Positions 8,796 through 17,895 of a DNA stretch of 64,000 bases are shown piece by piece. The position numbers and the translations under genes are program-made. This stretch comes from UBA6107 sp964533735 (GTDB lineage Bacteria > Chloroflexota > Anaerolineae > Anaerolineales > Anaerolineaceae): assembly GCA_964533735.1 (NCBI GenBank), contig CAZHMD010000007.1, positions 70,977 to 134,976 on the forward strand, in the 5' to 3' direction. Each line of letters starts with the position of its first letter. Within the stretch, counting starts at the first letter, position 1. Under the pieces are notes generated by a model, which saw nothing but the letters and a program-made list of their open reading frames with translations, did not search any database and was not told the origin of the DNA.

Positions 8796-11700
8796 ATGAC
8801 CAATCAAAAAGCAATTGCTGTAGTGGGATTGGGGGCAATACTTCCGGATGCATTCGATGTTCCTATGTTTTGGAGCAATGTAATTAACGGCAAATACTCA
8901 ATAGGCGAAGTCCCGTCAGATCGTTGGAGCACTGCGCTTTACTATGATCCAGACCCAGCTGCCGTTGATAAAACCTATGCCAAGATCGGGGCTTTTGTAC
9001 GTGGATACCAGTTTGATCCACTGAAAAATGGAATCGCAATTCCTCCCAGGGTGCTGGCGACGATGGACCAGGCTCAACAATGGGCTATTGCAGCCAGTCA
9101 ACAAGCCCTCAAGGATTATGGCTATCCAACGCGGCCTCTTGACCCAAACCGTGTGGCAGTCATCTTTGGCAATGCAAACGCCGGTGAAAGCCATTACCGA
9201 ACTACGTTCCGCATTCTTCTACCAGAGTATCTGGACGCTATGTCTTCTATACCGGAGTTCGTAAATCTACCCAGCGAAGTTCGCGAATCCATCAGGAAAG
9301 GAGTGTTGGAAAAAATCCGCTCCGGAATACCCTTGATCACCGAAGATACCATGCCCGGGGAACTTTCAAACATCATCCCAGGGCGAGTGGCGAACATATT
9401 CAATTTCAGCGGTCCAAACTATGTCACTGACGCTGCTTGTGCGTCCTCCCTGGCAGCACTTCAAGGAGCAATTAGCGGGTTATTAGATCGAAAATTTGAT
9501 GCGGTTCTAACTGGCGGCATTGATCGCAGTATGGGTCCCGAATCGTACATAAAATTCAGTAAGATTGGTGCGCTCAGTGCAGAAGGCTCCCGTCCGTATT
9601 CGAATGGCGCTAATGGTTTTGTCATGGGAGAAGGTGCGATAGTATTCCTGCTCAAGCGGCTAGAAGATGCGGAACGTGATGGCGATAAGATCTATGCGCT
9701 CATCCGTGGGATTGGCGGCAGTTCGGATGGAAAAGGCAAAGGCATTACCGCCCCAAATCCGTTGGGTCAACAGCGAGCAATTGAACGCGCATGGTTGGAT
9801 GCAGGCATCAACCCGGAATCGGTTGGTCTTGTTGAAGGTCATGGGACCTCTACCAAGGTAGGTGACCTTGCTGAAGTAAACAGCCTTAATGCTATCTTCG
9901 GTCCTCTTGGACTTAAAAAGAGCAGTGTTGTCCTCGGATCTGTTAAATCAAACATTGGTCATCTCAAGAGTGCTGCAGGCGCGGTTGGGGTATTAAAAAC
10001 AATTCTCTCTCTGCAAAACCATGTACTACCGCCCACGGTCAATTTTGAAAAACCGAATCCAAACATCGATTTTGCCAATCTGCCATTTCGAGTTACCTCC
10101 CAATCCGAAGAATGGACAACCAAAGACGGTAACTTCCGCTTTGCGGGGGTTAGCTCATTTGGTTTTGGAGGTACGAATTTTCATGTAGTGCTCGAAGAAT
10201 ATTTCCCGGGTGTCACAGGGTCTGCTTCACCTTCATTCGTTATCCCTGAAAGGATTGCACCAATGCAATCAGCCACGTTGTCTGAGATACAAAATAGTCC
10301 TGCTCCGGTGGGAGTAGCCATTTCGAAAAATCAATCTGCCGATTTTGAAAAGATCAAGCAATATGTTTTGGAAGCCGTTAGTCAAAAAACCGGGTACCCG
10401 GTGGATATGCTCGATCTTGACCTTGACCTTGAGGCAGACCTTGGCGTGGATACTGTGAAACAGGCAGAACTGTTCGCAGCCATAAGAACCAATTTTGGTA
10501 TTGCCCGCCGGGAAGACCTGCGCCTCTCGGATTACAACACTCTTGCTAAAGTGGTTGGTTTTATGCAGGAAGCGTTGGGTTCAGGATCAGGTTCAATTAA
10601 TCAAGTTTCTCCTGTCCAGGAAAGTTCGGATGACCAAGTTTCACGCAGTATTCCAGAGAGTGATCAAGCAACCGACCTGGTGCCTTACCAGGGATTATTC
10701 TTTGCCTCAACTCAAAATTCTGCGGAGTTGAAAACGATTGTTCAGGCGCAACTGGAAAGTGTTAATGCCGGGACCACTCATGTCTCCCGCTGTCCAACTC
10801 CGGCAGATCTCAGTCGTGCGAAGCGCCTGGCGATCGACTATGCCACCACAGAAGAATTGGTGAAAAGGCTTGAGAAATCGATCAGTGCCCTGGAAAATGA
10901 GAACCCCGCAACCTGGAAAGCTCTTCAGGCACATGGGATTTATCACGGAACTGGTAAACCAGGAAAAGTTGCCTTTCTCTTCCCGGGGCAGGGTGCCCAA
11001 TACGTAAACATGCTTCTCGACCTGCGTGATACTGAACCGGTGGTTCGCGACACCTTTGATGAAGCTGACAAAATATTGACTCCGATCCTGGGGAAACCGT
11101 TAACCAGTTTTATATACACCAATGGCAGCGAGGAAGAATTGAAGGAGGCGGAGCTTCAGCTAAAGGATACGACAATCACTCAACCTGCAATGCTCACCGC
11201 CGATGTAGCTGTTTTGCGGGTTTTAAGTAAATTTGGTTTGGAACCGGATTTTGTCGTTGGTCACAGCCTTGGAGAGTATGCAGCTCTTGTGGCCTCTGGG
11301 GTTTTAACCTTCGCCGAAGCACTGGAAGTGGTCAGCGCGCGCGGACGTGAAATGTCCAGGATTAAGGTTGATGATCCAGGCGGCATGGCTGCTGTATCCG
11401 CACCCCTCGAAAAAGTGGAGGAGGTCATCAGTTCGATCGATGATTATGTGGTGATCGCCAATATCAACAGCCCTGTTCAATGCGTTCTGGGGGGGACTAC
11501 AAAAGCCATTGAAGATGCTATCGCTAAATTCATGGCTGACGGATTCCAGGCAGTGAGGATTCCGGTTTCACATGCATTTCATACGAAGATCGTTGCACCG
11601 GCAAGTGGTCCATTGCGTGAAGTCATCGCCCGCATGAACGTGATGAAACCCGGCCTGCCTATTGTCGCCAATGTAACCGGTGAATTATATCCAACAGAGC

Positions 11701-14700
11701 GTGAAGGAATCCTTGACATTCTCGCTGACCAGGTGGCTTCACCTGTTCAGTTTGTAAAAAGCATGCAGACCCTTTATTCCATGGGAGCACGCATCTTTAT
11801 TGAATCAGGTCCAAAACGGGTTATGAGCGCCATTGCAACTGATAATTTAAAAGATAAGGATGATGTGACGATAATTCCCACCAATCATCCGCGAAAAGGT
11901 GGAAAATCCAGCTTCAATGAAGCTTTATGTGGTATCTATGCCGCCGGTATTCCTGCCAAAGGTTCCAATCCACAAACAACTGTATCCGTTGAACCAACTG
12001 TAACGCCGGTAATTTTAGATGCTGTGGTAGAGCAGCAAAATAATTACCCTTTCAAAATGCCCATTACAGGTTCAGTCGTAATAACCGGTGCAGGTCTCGG
12101 ATTACCCGGGCGTAATCGGCACGTTTTTGATGACACTAACATTGAGCGTATTTTAGATGGGGAAATGCGTATTGAGCACCTCACAGATGAAGCGCGCAGT
12201 CTTATGCTTGAGAAACATGTTACGCGCCTGGTGAAAAGTGACGCGGGAGCTGTGATGGAGGAAATTACCGACCTCGATCAGGTTCTTAAGCTTGCCGGGC
12301 AGAGTGGCGAGTTTGACCTTGTTAAGGAGTTTGGTGTTCCAGAGGAAAGAGTTGAATCCCTCGATATTTCCTCACAACTTGCCATCGCGGCCGGCATTGA
12401 AGCCATGCGCGATGCAGGCATTCCCCTGGTTATGGCTCACCGCAAGACAACGAAAGGGACCTACCTGCCAGACAGGTGGAAACTCCCTGAGTCTATGCAG
12501 GATGAAACTGGCGTGATCTTTGGATCGGCGTTCCCTGGCCTGAACCGCATGGCTGAAGAAGCAGATCGATTTTATGAAGTGAAGATATTGGAACGTCAAT
12601 TGGCGGAGGTTTTATCAACCATTGACCTGGTAAATTCCTTAAATCCAACAGGTCAAACCCATCTCCAAAATGATCTTGAAAGAAGGAAGATCGAGTTAGA
12701 ATCGCGCATTAAAGCGATTGATTACCACTTTGACCGCCGCTTTGTTTTCCGCATACTCTCCATGGGTCACTCGCAATTTGCTGAATACATCGGGGCTCGT
12801 GGTCCAAACACGCACGTCAACGCTGCCTGTGCAACGACCACACATGCAATTTCAATCGCAGAAGACTGGATCCGCTCAGGCCACTGTCGGCGGGTTATCG
12901 TCATCTCAGGTGACGATGTCACCAATGACACCTTGATATCCTGGATCGGCACAAGTTTGTTCGCTAGCGGGGCAGCAACAACTGAAGGGGACCTTCGGTT
13001 GGCGGCGATTCCGTTCGATAAACGGCGTAATGGCATGATCATGGGCATGGGCGCAGCAGCGCTGGTGGTTGAAAGCGAAGATGCGGCACGTGAACGGGGA
13101 GTCCGGGCAATCGGAGAGATCCTTGCTACCAATACTGCCAATAGCGCGTTCCACGGCACCAGGCTCGATGTTCAACATGTCAGTGATGTAATGGAGCGCT
13201 TGCTTTCCACGGCTGAGAGCCGTTTCGGAATCCGCAGGCAGGAAATTGCACATGAAATGTTTTTCATGTCTCATGAAACCTACACACCTGCGCGCGGGGG
13301 GAGTGCCAGTGCTGAAATTCGTGCGCTGCGCCAATGTTTCAAGGAATACGCGAACCAGGTCCTCATTGCCAATACAAAGGGTTTCACTGGTCACTCAATG
13401 GGTGTGGGGATTGAAGACGTAGTCGCCATAAAGGCACTTGAGACGGGTAAGGTTCCACCTATCGCTCACATTCATGATGGATTTGAACCTGACCCCGAAT
13501 TGGGCGACCTGAATCTTTCAAATGGTGGTGTTACCAATCCCCAATACGCCTTGCGCCTGGGAGCCGGATTCGGATCACAGGTGGCAATGACCCTGGTTCA
13601 TCGGGTTCCTGGAATTGGGGAGAGGATTGACAGGCAAAAACACCTGGCGTGGCTGGCATCAGTTGCGGGTTATGACCAGGCGGAACTCGAGGTTGTCAAC
13701 CGTACCCTGCGGGTGAAGTCTCAAGGAATTCCAACCCGTGAACCCGCGAAATCTACCTGGCAATATGGGCAAGTTCCTTCAGCATGGTCTGGCTTGGAAG
13801 TACCAGCTTTTACATCCACTCCGGTTGTTCTGCATACCCAATTGACTGAATTTACCGTTGAGTCTCCAATTTCACTTTTGCCATCAGCAGAAAAAACGAA
13901 CCTGTCAGTCTCATCCACAGGGAATGCTGGAACAGAAGAAATTAAAGCCCATGTTCTCTCAGTTGTGAGTGAAAAAACCGGTTATCCCGTTGAAATGCTT
14001 GATCTTGACCTTGACCTGGAAGCGGATCTTGGGATCGATACTGTAAAGCAAGCCGAATTGTTTGCTGCTATCCGTACTCACTACGGTATCCCCCGCCGTG
14101 AAGATCTCATCCTCGCTGACTATTCTACATTGAACATGGTGATCGCATTTGTGCAGGATAATCTGCCAAAAAGTAATGTTCAAGTTTTTTCAGCACTTGA
14201 AAGCAAAAATGAGGAAATTCAACTTGCTCAAACCCCCACTCAGGCACCTTTCTCCGGGGAAATTGATGCTCCCGAATATGAAGAAATAAAAAAGCATATC
14301 CTTTCGGTTGTCAGTGAAAAAACAGGGTATCCGGTTGAGATGCTCGACCTTGATCTTGATTTGGAAGCCGATCTCGGGATTGATACTGTAAAGCAAGCCG
14401 AGCTTTTTGCTGCAATCCGCACCCACTATGGCATCCCGAGGCGCGAAGACCTGATCCTGGCTGATTACAACACACTCACAAAAGTGATTAGCTTTGTTAT
14501 CGAAGGTCTTGGAACGGGACCAAAGAAAACTGGGAAGAATCGATCTTCTGAAATAGAAAACCCGTTGCCTGTGGTAAATAATTCCCTGCCTGAGATTATT
14601 GATAACACAACGCCAGCTACGTTCTCTCGTCGAGTGCCTGTTCCTGTCCTTTTCCCGAAGATTGAGTTGTGTGTGTCCACAAATATCAATCTCGAAAATG

Positions 14701-17123
14701 CCAATATCGTCATCGTTGTTGACAAAGGAAATGTGAACACGGCGTTAGCCAGGAAGCTAAGAGCTCATCATTCACTGGTTACCCTGGTGAAATCAATTAA
14801 TGTAGCTGAACGTATTAACGAATTGGCGCAAAAAGGAAACCTGTCTGGTGTCTATTTCCTCCCGGCCTTGGATGCAGACCCGGAATGGGCGAGTGTCACG
14901 GGTGACGACTGGGTTGCTGCCCGGTCTGAGCGCGTGGAGTCCCTCTATCATATTGCACGAGCCTTACCGGAAACCGCATTCTTAGTGTGCGCCACCAGGA
15001 TGGGTGGATTGCACGGATTTATAAACCCGGAAAACCCCCTGGGTGGCTTGGTCAGCGGATTTACAAAATCACTCAAACGGGAGAGGCGAGGGCAATTTGC
15101 CAAGGTGGTTGATTTTGAGAAGAACGCTGCTGCGTCGAAAATCGCTGAGATCCTGATCTCAGAAACATTGCTTGACTCCGCTACCGTAGAAGTCGGGTAC
15201 GAAAATGACAGGCGGTTCGGGGTGGCATTAAGTGAATCACCACAAGAAGAGTCCACTGGCACTCGGCTTAATGCAGGCGGCGTCTACCTGGTCAGCGGCG
15301 GTACCGGTGGAATCACAGGGTCAGTGGTCACTGATCTGGCAAGAGCTACTCGCGGGACTTTCTACCTGCTTGGCCGGACGATCCTGCCCGACCAACAGGA
15401 CACGGACATGCAAAAGTTAAAGACTGATCGTGACGCCTTTAAGTCAGAACTTCACAAGCGTATGTCTGCCTCCGGTGAAAGGGTGACTCCTGTTCAGCTT
15501 GAACAAAAGATTTCGTCAATTGAACGTGCTACCTCAACAATGGAGTTAATGGCTTCAATAGAGGTTCTTGGCGGAAAAGCAGTCTATTTGACTTGTGATG
15601 TGACTGATGCGAAATCTGTTGCCAAAGTCGTCAAGGAGATCAGTAAATCCGAAAAGCATGTGGATGTTTTCATTCACGCTGCCGGTTTGGAGACAAGCCG
15701 CAAGATCGAAAGCAAATCCCTGGAAGAATTCCAAAAAGTGATTTCTGTGAAGTCAGATGGATTTTGGAATTTATTCAATTCGCTTGAAAGCAAACACTTG
15801 TTACCGTCAAACGTTGTCTTTTTCTCATCAGTTGCCGGGCGGTTCGGTAACGCCGGACAAACAGATTACAGCGCTGCAAATGATTTGCTCTCCAAGTACA
15901 GTATGTGGCTTCCGACCCAATATCCCGGGTTAAAAACCATATCCATCGATTGGGGCGCCTGGGCTGAAGTTGGAATGGCGAGCCGCGGGAACATCCCCAT
16001 GCTGATGGAACGCGCAGGGATTGAAATGTTAAAACCATCAGAGGCAGCACCGATGGTCCGCAAAGAATTGGAGAACGGTCTTGGTGGTGAGGTGGTCATC
16101 GCTGGAGCCTTGGGTATCCTCGAAAAATGCCCCGTTGACAATTGCGGTCTTGATGTGAAGAATGCTGATGACGCTCTGCGAGCGGGGAATCCCATCCATA
16201 GCATGTTCAGCCATCTTGTAGGATTTGATGCAAACACAGGCATTCGTCTTCAAGCAGAGATCGATCCTGCAGAATCCACTTACCTCCTTGACCATGCTAT
16301 AAATGGTGTCCCGGTGCTTCCGGGAGTTATGGGAATAGAAGGGTTCAGAGTTGCTTCAAAGCACATTGCTTCCGTACTGGCTTCCGAGAAAGGCGGCTTT
16401 GAGGTGGAAAGATTGGAGAATATCCAGTTCCTGGCTCCATTCAAATTCTATGACAATAAACCGAGGACCATTATCTGGAATGCAGTGGCACACCGATTGA
16501 GTGAAGGCTTAAAGGTTGAGGTTAGGCTCGAATCGGATATCACTCGTCTTGGTGGGACGGTGGAGCACACGCTTCATTTCACCGGTAACGTTTTCCTCGC
16601 TGCCAATATACCAGTATCCGATGCCGTGGCAATTCCGCCAAAATGGACAAAGAAAGAATCTGTCAAAGCCAAAGATATCTACAATATCTACTTTCACGGT
16701 CCATCTTTCCAGGTGTTGCATTCCGCCCAATTATCCGAGGGAAAGATACTTGGAGAATTCAATAAGAATCTCGTGAGCATTTCCGCGGATGAACCATCCC
16801 TATTCACCACGCCCCTGTTGATCGAGTTATGCTTCCAGACGGCAGGTTTGTTTGAAGCAGGCGCGACTGGAATGCTCGCGCTCCCACAATCAATTGGCAC
16901 ATTGAAGATCTTCAAACAACCATTGAACGGAGTTGCCATTTTTGCTGAGGTTAAAACCCGGGAAGTGAATGGCAAGTATTCGTTTGATGCCCGTGTTGTC
17001 GATGCCAAAGGCCATGTCTTCCTGGAGTTGACGGATTATCAAACTTCCCCGATGCCGAATCCTGCGGAAAAAGACCTGGTTGAGCCTCTGAAGATCCTTG
17101 TTCCAGTCAGGACTGTTAAGTAA
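8796..17123 (+). CDS. PUFA/secondary-lipid-type iterative synthase KS-ACP-AT-KS-ACP-ACP-KR-DH
   Basis: A 2775-residue multidomain synthase. In order: ketosynthase (1-470, C215 in DAACASS, H349, H389); ACP1 (about 517-594); acyltransferase (725-1030, FPGQGAQ at 729, S824 in GHSLGEY, HAFH typical of malonyl-CoA specificity); a second ketosynthase (1088-1620, C1345 in NAACATT, H1493, H1533); ACP2 (1714-1790) and ACP3 (1829-1905); a reductase region (about 1950-2400, SGGTGGITG near 2164, Tyr 2358); and a hot-dog dehydratase (about 2470-2760, H2500 in HAINGVPVLP). There is no enoyl reductase or thioesterase domain. A PfaD-like protein encoded at 17892-19535 would supply enoyl reduction, as in polyunsaturated fatty acid synthases. 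All three ACPs have Thr (553, 1749, 1864) where the pantetheinylated Ser is expected. AAGGAG lies 7 bases before the ATG. It probably makes a reduced or partly unsaturated acyl chain from malonyl units; the product is unknown. Confidence 0.92.
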   Translation: MTNQKAIAVVGLGAILPDAFDVPMFWSNVINGKYSIGEVPSDRWSTALYYDPDPAAVDKTYAKIGAFVRGYQFDPLKNGIAIPPRVLATMDQAQQWAIAASQQALKDYGYPTRPLDPNRVAVIFGNANAGESHYRTTFRILLPEYLDAMSSIPEFVNLPSEVRESIRKGVLEKIRSGIPLITEDTMPGELSNIIPGRVANIFNFSGPNYVTDAACASSLAALQGAISGLLDRKFDAVLTGGIDRSMGPESYIKFSKIGALSAEGSRPYSNGANGFVMGEGAIVFLLKRLEDAERDGDKIYALIRGIGGSSDGKGKGITAPNPLGQQRAIERAWLDAGINPESVGLVEGHGTSTKVGDLAEVNSLNAIFGPLGLKKSSVVLGSVKSNIGHLKSAAGAVGVLKTILSLQNHVLPPTVNFEKPNPNIDFANLPFRVTSQSEEWTTKDGNFRFAGVSSFGFGGTNFHVVLEEYFPGVTGSASPSFVIPERIAPMQSATLSEIQNSPAPVGVAISKNQSADFEKIKQYVLEAVSQKTGYPVDMLDLDLDLEADLGVDTVKQAELFAAIRTNFGIARREDLRLSDYNTLAKVVGFMQEALGSGSGSINQVSPVQESSDDQVSRSIPESDQATDLVPYQGLFFASTQNSAELKTIVQAQLESVNAGTTHVSRCPTPADLSRAKRLAIDYATTEELVKRLEKSISALENENPATWKALQAHGIYHGTGKPGKVAFLFPGQGAQYVNMLLDLRDTEPVVRDTFDEADKILTPILGKPLTSFIYTNGSEEELKEAELQLKDTTITQPAMLTADVAVLRVLSKFGLEPDFVVGHSLGEYAALVASGVLTFAEALEVVSARGREMSRIKVDDPGGMAAVSAPLEKVEEVISSIDDYVVIANINSPVQCVLGGTTKAIEDAIAKFMADGFQAVRIPVSHAFHTKIVAPASGPLREVIARMNVMKPGLPIVANVTGELYPTEREGILDILADQVASPVQFVKSMQTLYSMGARIFIESGPKRVMSAIATDNLKDKDDVTIIPTNHPRKGGKSSFNEALCGIYAAGIPAKGSNPQTTVSVEPTVTPVILDAVVEQQNNYPFKMPITGSVVITGAGLGLPGRNRHVFDDTNIERILDGEMRIEHLTDEARSLMLEKHVTRLVKSDAGAVMEEITDLDQVLKLAGQSGEFDLVKEFGVPEERVESLDISSQLAIAAGIEAMRDAGIPLVMAHRKTTKGTYLPDRWKLPESMQDETGVIFGSAFPGLNRMAEEADRFYEVKILERQLAEVLSTIDLVNSLNPTGQTHLQNDLERRKIELESRIKAIDYHFDRRFVFRILSMGHSQFAEYIGARGPNTHVNAACATTTHAISIAEDWIRSGHCRRVIVISGDDVTNDTLISWIGTSLFASGAATTEGDLRLAAIPFDKRRNGMIMGMGAAALVVESEDAARERGVRAIGEILATNTANSAFHGTRLDVQHVSDVMERLLSTAESRFGIRRQEIAHEMFFMSHETYTPARGGSASAEIRALRQCFKEYANQVLIANTKGFTGHSMGVGIEDVVAIKALETGKVPPIAHIHDGFEPDPELGDLNLSNGGVTNPQYALRLGAGFGSQVAMTLVHRVPGIGERIDRQKHLAWLASVAGYDQAELEVVNRTLRVKSQGIPTREPAKSTWQYGQVPSAWSGLEVPAFTSTPVVLHTQLTEFTVESPISLLPSAEKTNLSVSSTGNAGTEEIKAHVLSVVSEKTGYPVEMLDLDLDLEADLGIDTVKQAELFAAIRTHYGIPRREDLILADYSTLNMVIAFVQDNLPKSNVQVFSALESKNEEIQLAQTPTQAPFSGEIDAPEYEEIKKHILSVVSEKTGYPVEMLDLDLDLEADLGIDTVKQAELFAAIRTHYGIPRREDLILADYNTLTKVISFVIEGLGTGPKKTGKNRSSEIENPLPVVNNSLPEIIDNTTPATFSRRVPVPVLFPKIELCVSTNINLENANIVIVVDKGNVNTALARKLRAHHSLVTLVKSINVAERINELAQKGNLSGVYFLPALDADPEWASVTGDDWVAARSERVESLYHIARALPETAFLVCATRMGGLHGFINPENPLGGLVSGFTKSLKRERRGQFAKVVDFEKNAAASKIAEILISETLLDSATVEVGYENDRRFGVALSESPQEESTGTRLNAGGVYLVSGGTGGITGSVVTDLARATRGTFYLLGRTILPDQQDTDMQKLKTDRDAFKSELHKRMSASGERVTPVQLEQKISSIERATSTMELMASIEVLGGKAVYLTCDVTDAKSVAKVVKEISKSEKHVDVFIHAAGLETSRKIESKSLEEFQKVISVKSDGFWNLFNSLESKHLLPSNVVFFSSVAGRFGNAGQTDYSAANDLLSKYSMWLPTQYPGLKTISIDWGAWAEVGMASRGNIPMLMERAGIEMLKPSEAAPMVRKELENGLGGEVVIAGALGILEKCPVDNCGLDVKNADDALRAGNPIHSMFSHLVGFDANTGIRLQAEIDPAESTYLLDHAINGVPVLPGVMGIEGFRVASKHIASVLASEKGGFEVERLENIQFLAPFKFYDNKPRTIIWNAVAHRLSEGLKVEVRLESDITRLGGTVEHTLHFTGNVFLAANIPVSDAVAIPPKWTKKESVKAKDIYNIYFHGPSFQVLHSAQLSEGKILGEFNKNLVSISADEPSLFTTPLLIELCFQTAGLFEAGATGMLALPQSIGTLKIFKQPLNGVAIFAEVKTREVNGKYSFDARVVDAKGHVFLELTDYQTSPMPNPAEKDLVEPLKILVPVRTVK
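13956..14468 (+). repeat. Tandem repeat of two ACP domains inside the synthase gene
   Basis: Two copies of a 56-codon core (13956-14123 and 14301-14468) encode exactly the same 56 residues. By hand count 30 of the 56 codons differ, all synonymously. The stretch around the attachment residue (18 bases from the Asp-Thr codons) is identical in both. The repeat period is 115 codons. ACP1, further upstream in the gene, is related but diverged. Confidence 0.9.
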
Positions 17124-17137
17124 TATTCAATATTTCC

Positions 17138-17166
17138 CCCCGGGTTTGAGAGACCAGCCCGGGGAG
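17138..17166 (+). promoter_or_regulatory. GC-rich hairpin next to the ribosome site of the second transferase
   Basis: CCCCGGG (17138-17144) and CCCGGGG (17158-17164) form a perfect 7-base stem with a 13-base loop. It lies 14 bases after the stop of the giant synthase. The right arm covers most of the GGGGAG ribosome site (17161-17166) of the transferase start at 17179. A ribosome terminating on the synthase could open it, which would couple the two genes. There is no T-run, so it is not an intrinsic terminator. Confidence 0.45.
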
Positions 17167-17178
17167 AAATTTCCAATT

Positions 17179-17895
17179 ATGCCCATTTTCTGGTCATTCC
17201 AAAATATCGAGACGCGGATCGGTGACCTCGCTTTCACCGATCCATTATCTTATTTGGGAGAGCAGGAAAAAGAGATTTACCAAATGCTTAAATTTCCCAA
17301 GCGCAAGTCGGAGTGGTTAGGCGCAAGGTTATTGGCAAAGGACCTTATTCGCGCCGTAGATAAACGTTGGGGGAAGCAAGAATTATATGAAATTGAAGTT
17401 TTAAATGAAAAGAGTGGTGCTCCAATTCTTGTTGTTTCAGGGGTTCTGGGGAATCCCGGAAAAGTTTCTCTGAGTCACTCCAATGGGGTTGCCCTTTGTG
17501 CCTATTCACCTGATGACATTCAATTCGGAATCGATCTGGAACGGATCGAATCACGGTCAAAGGAATTTGTGGAAGATTTTTTCACCATGGGCGAAGTCGA
17601 CCAGGCGATAAAGTTGCCCGCTGAACGACGCGACGTATTTGTCACAACCATGTGGAGCGGCAAGGAATCTGTATTAAAAGCATTGTCCTCCGGGTTGCGT
17701 GTAGATACAAGAACAGTTGAAGTGCTTTTACCCGATTTCAGCATTGAGCATAAAGATTGGACTAAGCTAGGGTTGAGATCCAGTTTCATTAAAAACAATT
17801 CTCTGGATCTTGTTTGGCGCAGGGAAGGGGAATTTGTCTTTACAGCTTGTATTCCTCAGAACTCCCTAAAAGAACTTATCCACGTTGAACTTTAG
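17179..17895 (+). CDS. Second Sfp-type 4'-phosphopantetheinyl transferase (lipid-synthase-linked)
   Basis: A 238-residue transferase placed directly behind the lipid synthase, as PfaE-type enzymes often are. Motifs: SLSHSNG (about 97-103), GIDLERIE (D119, E121) and WSGKESVLK (W159, K162, E163, K167). The start chosen is the ATG at 17179 with GGGGAG upstream. A TTG at 17098 inside the synthase gene would add 27 residues of no recognisable character. It probably activates the three ACPs of the synthase, whose attachment residue appears to be Thr. The 3' end overlaps the convergent PfaD-like gene by 4 bases. Confidence 0.92.
   Translation: MPIFWSFQNIETRIGDLAFTDPLSYLGEQEKEIYQMLKFPKRKSEWLGARLLAKDLIRAVDKRWGKQELYEIEVLNEKSGAPILVVSGVLGNPGKVSLSHSNGVALCAYSPDDIQFGIDLERIESRSKEFVEDFFTMGEVDQAIKLPAERRDVFVTTMWSGKESVLKALSSGLRVDTRTVEVLLPDFSIEHKDWTKLGLRSSFIKNNSLDLVWRREGEFVFTACIPQNSLKELIHVEL

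Noticed and set aside
12057..13640. Second KS as a chain-length factor
   Set aside because: Cys 1345 and both catalytic His residues are present, so an inactive partner is not indicated by sequence.
17098..17178. Longer start (TTG) for the second transferase, overlapping the synthase gene
   Set aside because: The added 27 residues match nothing, and the ATG at 17179 has its own GGGGAG.
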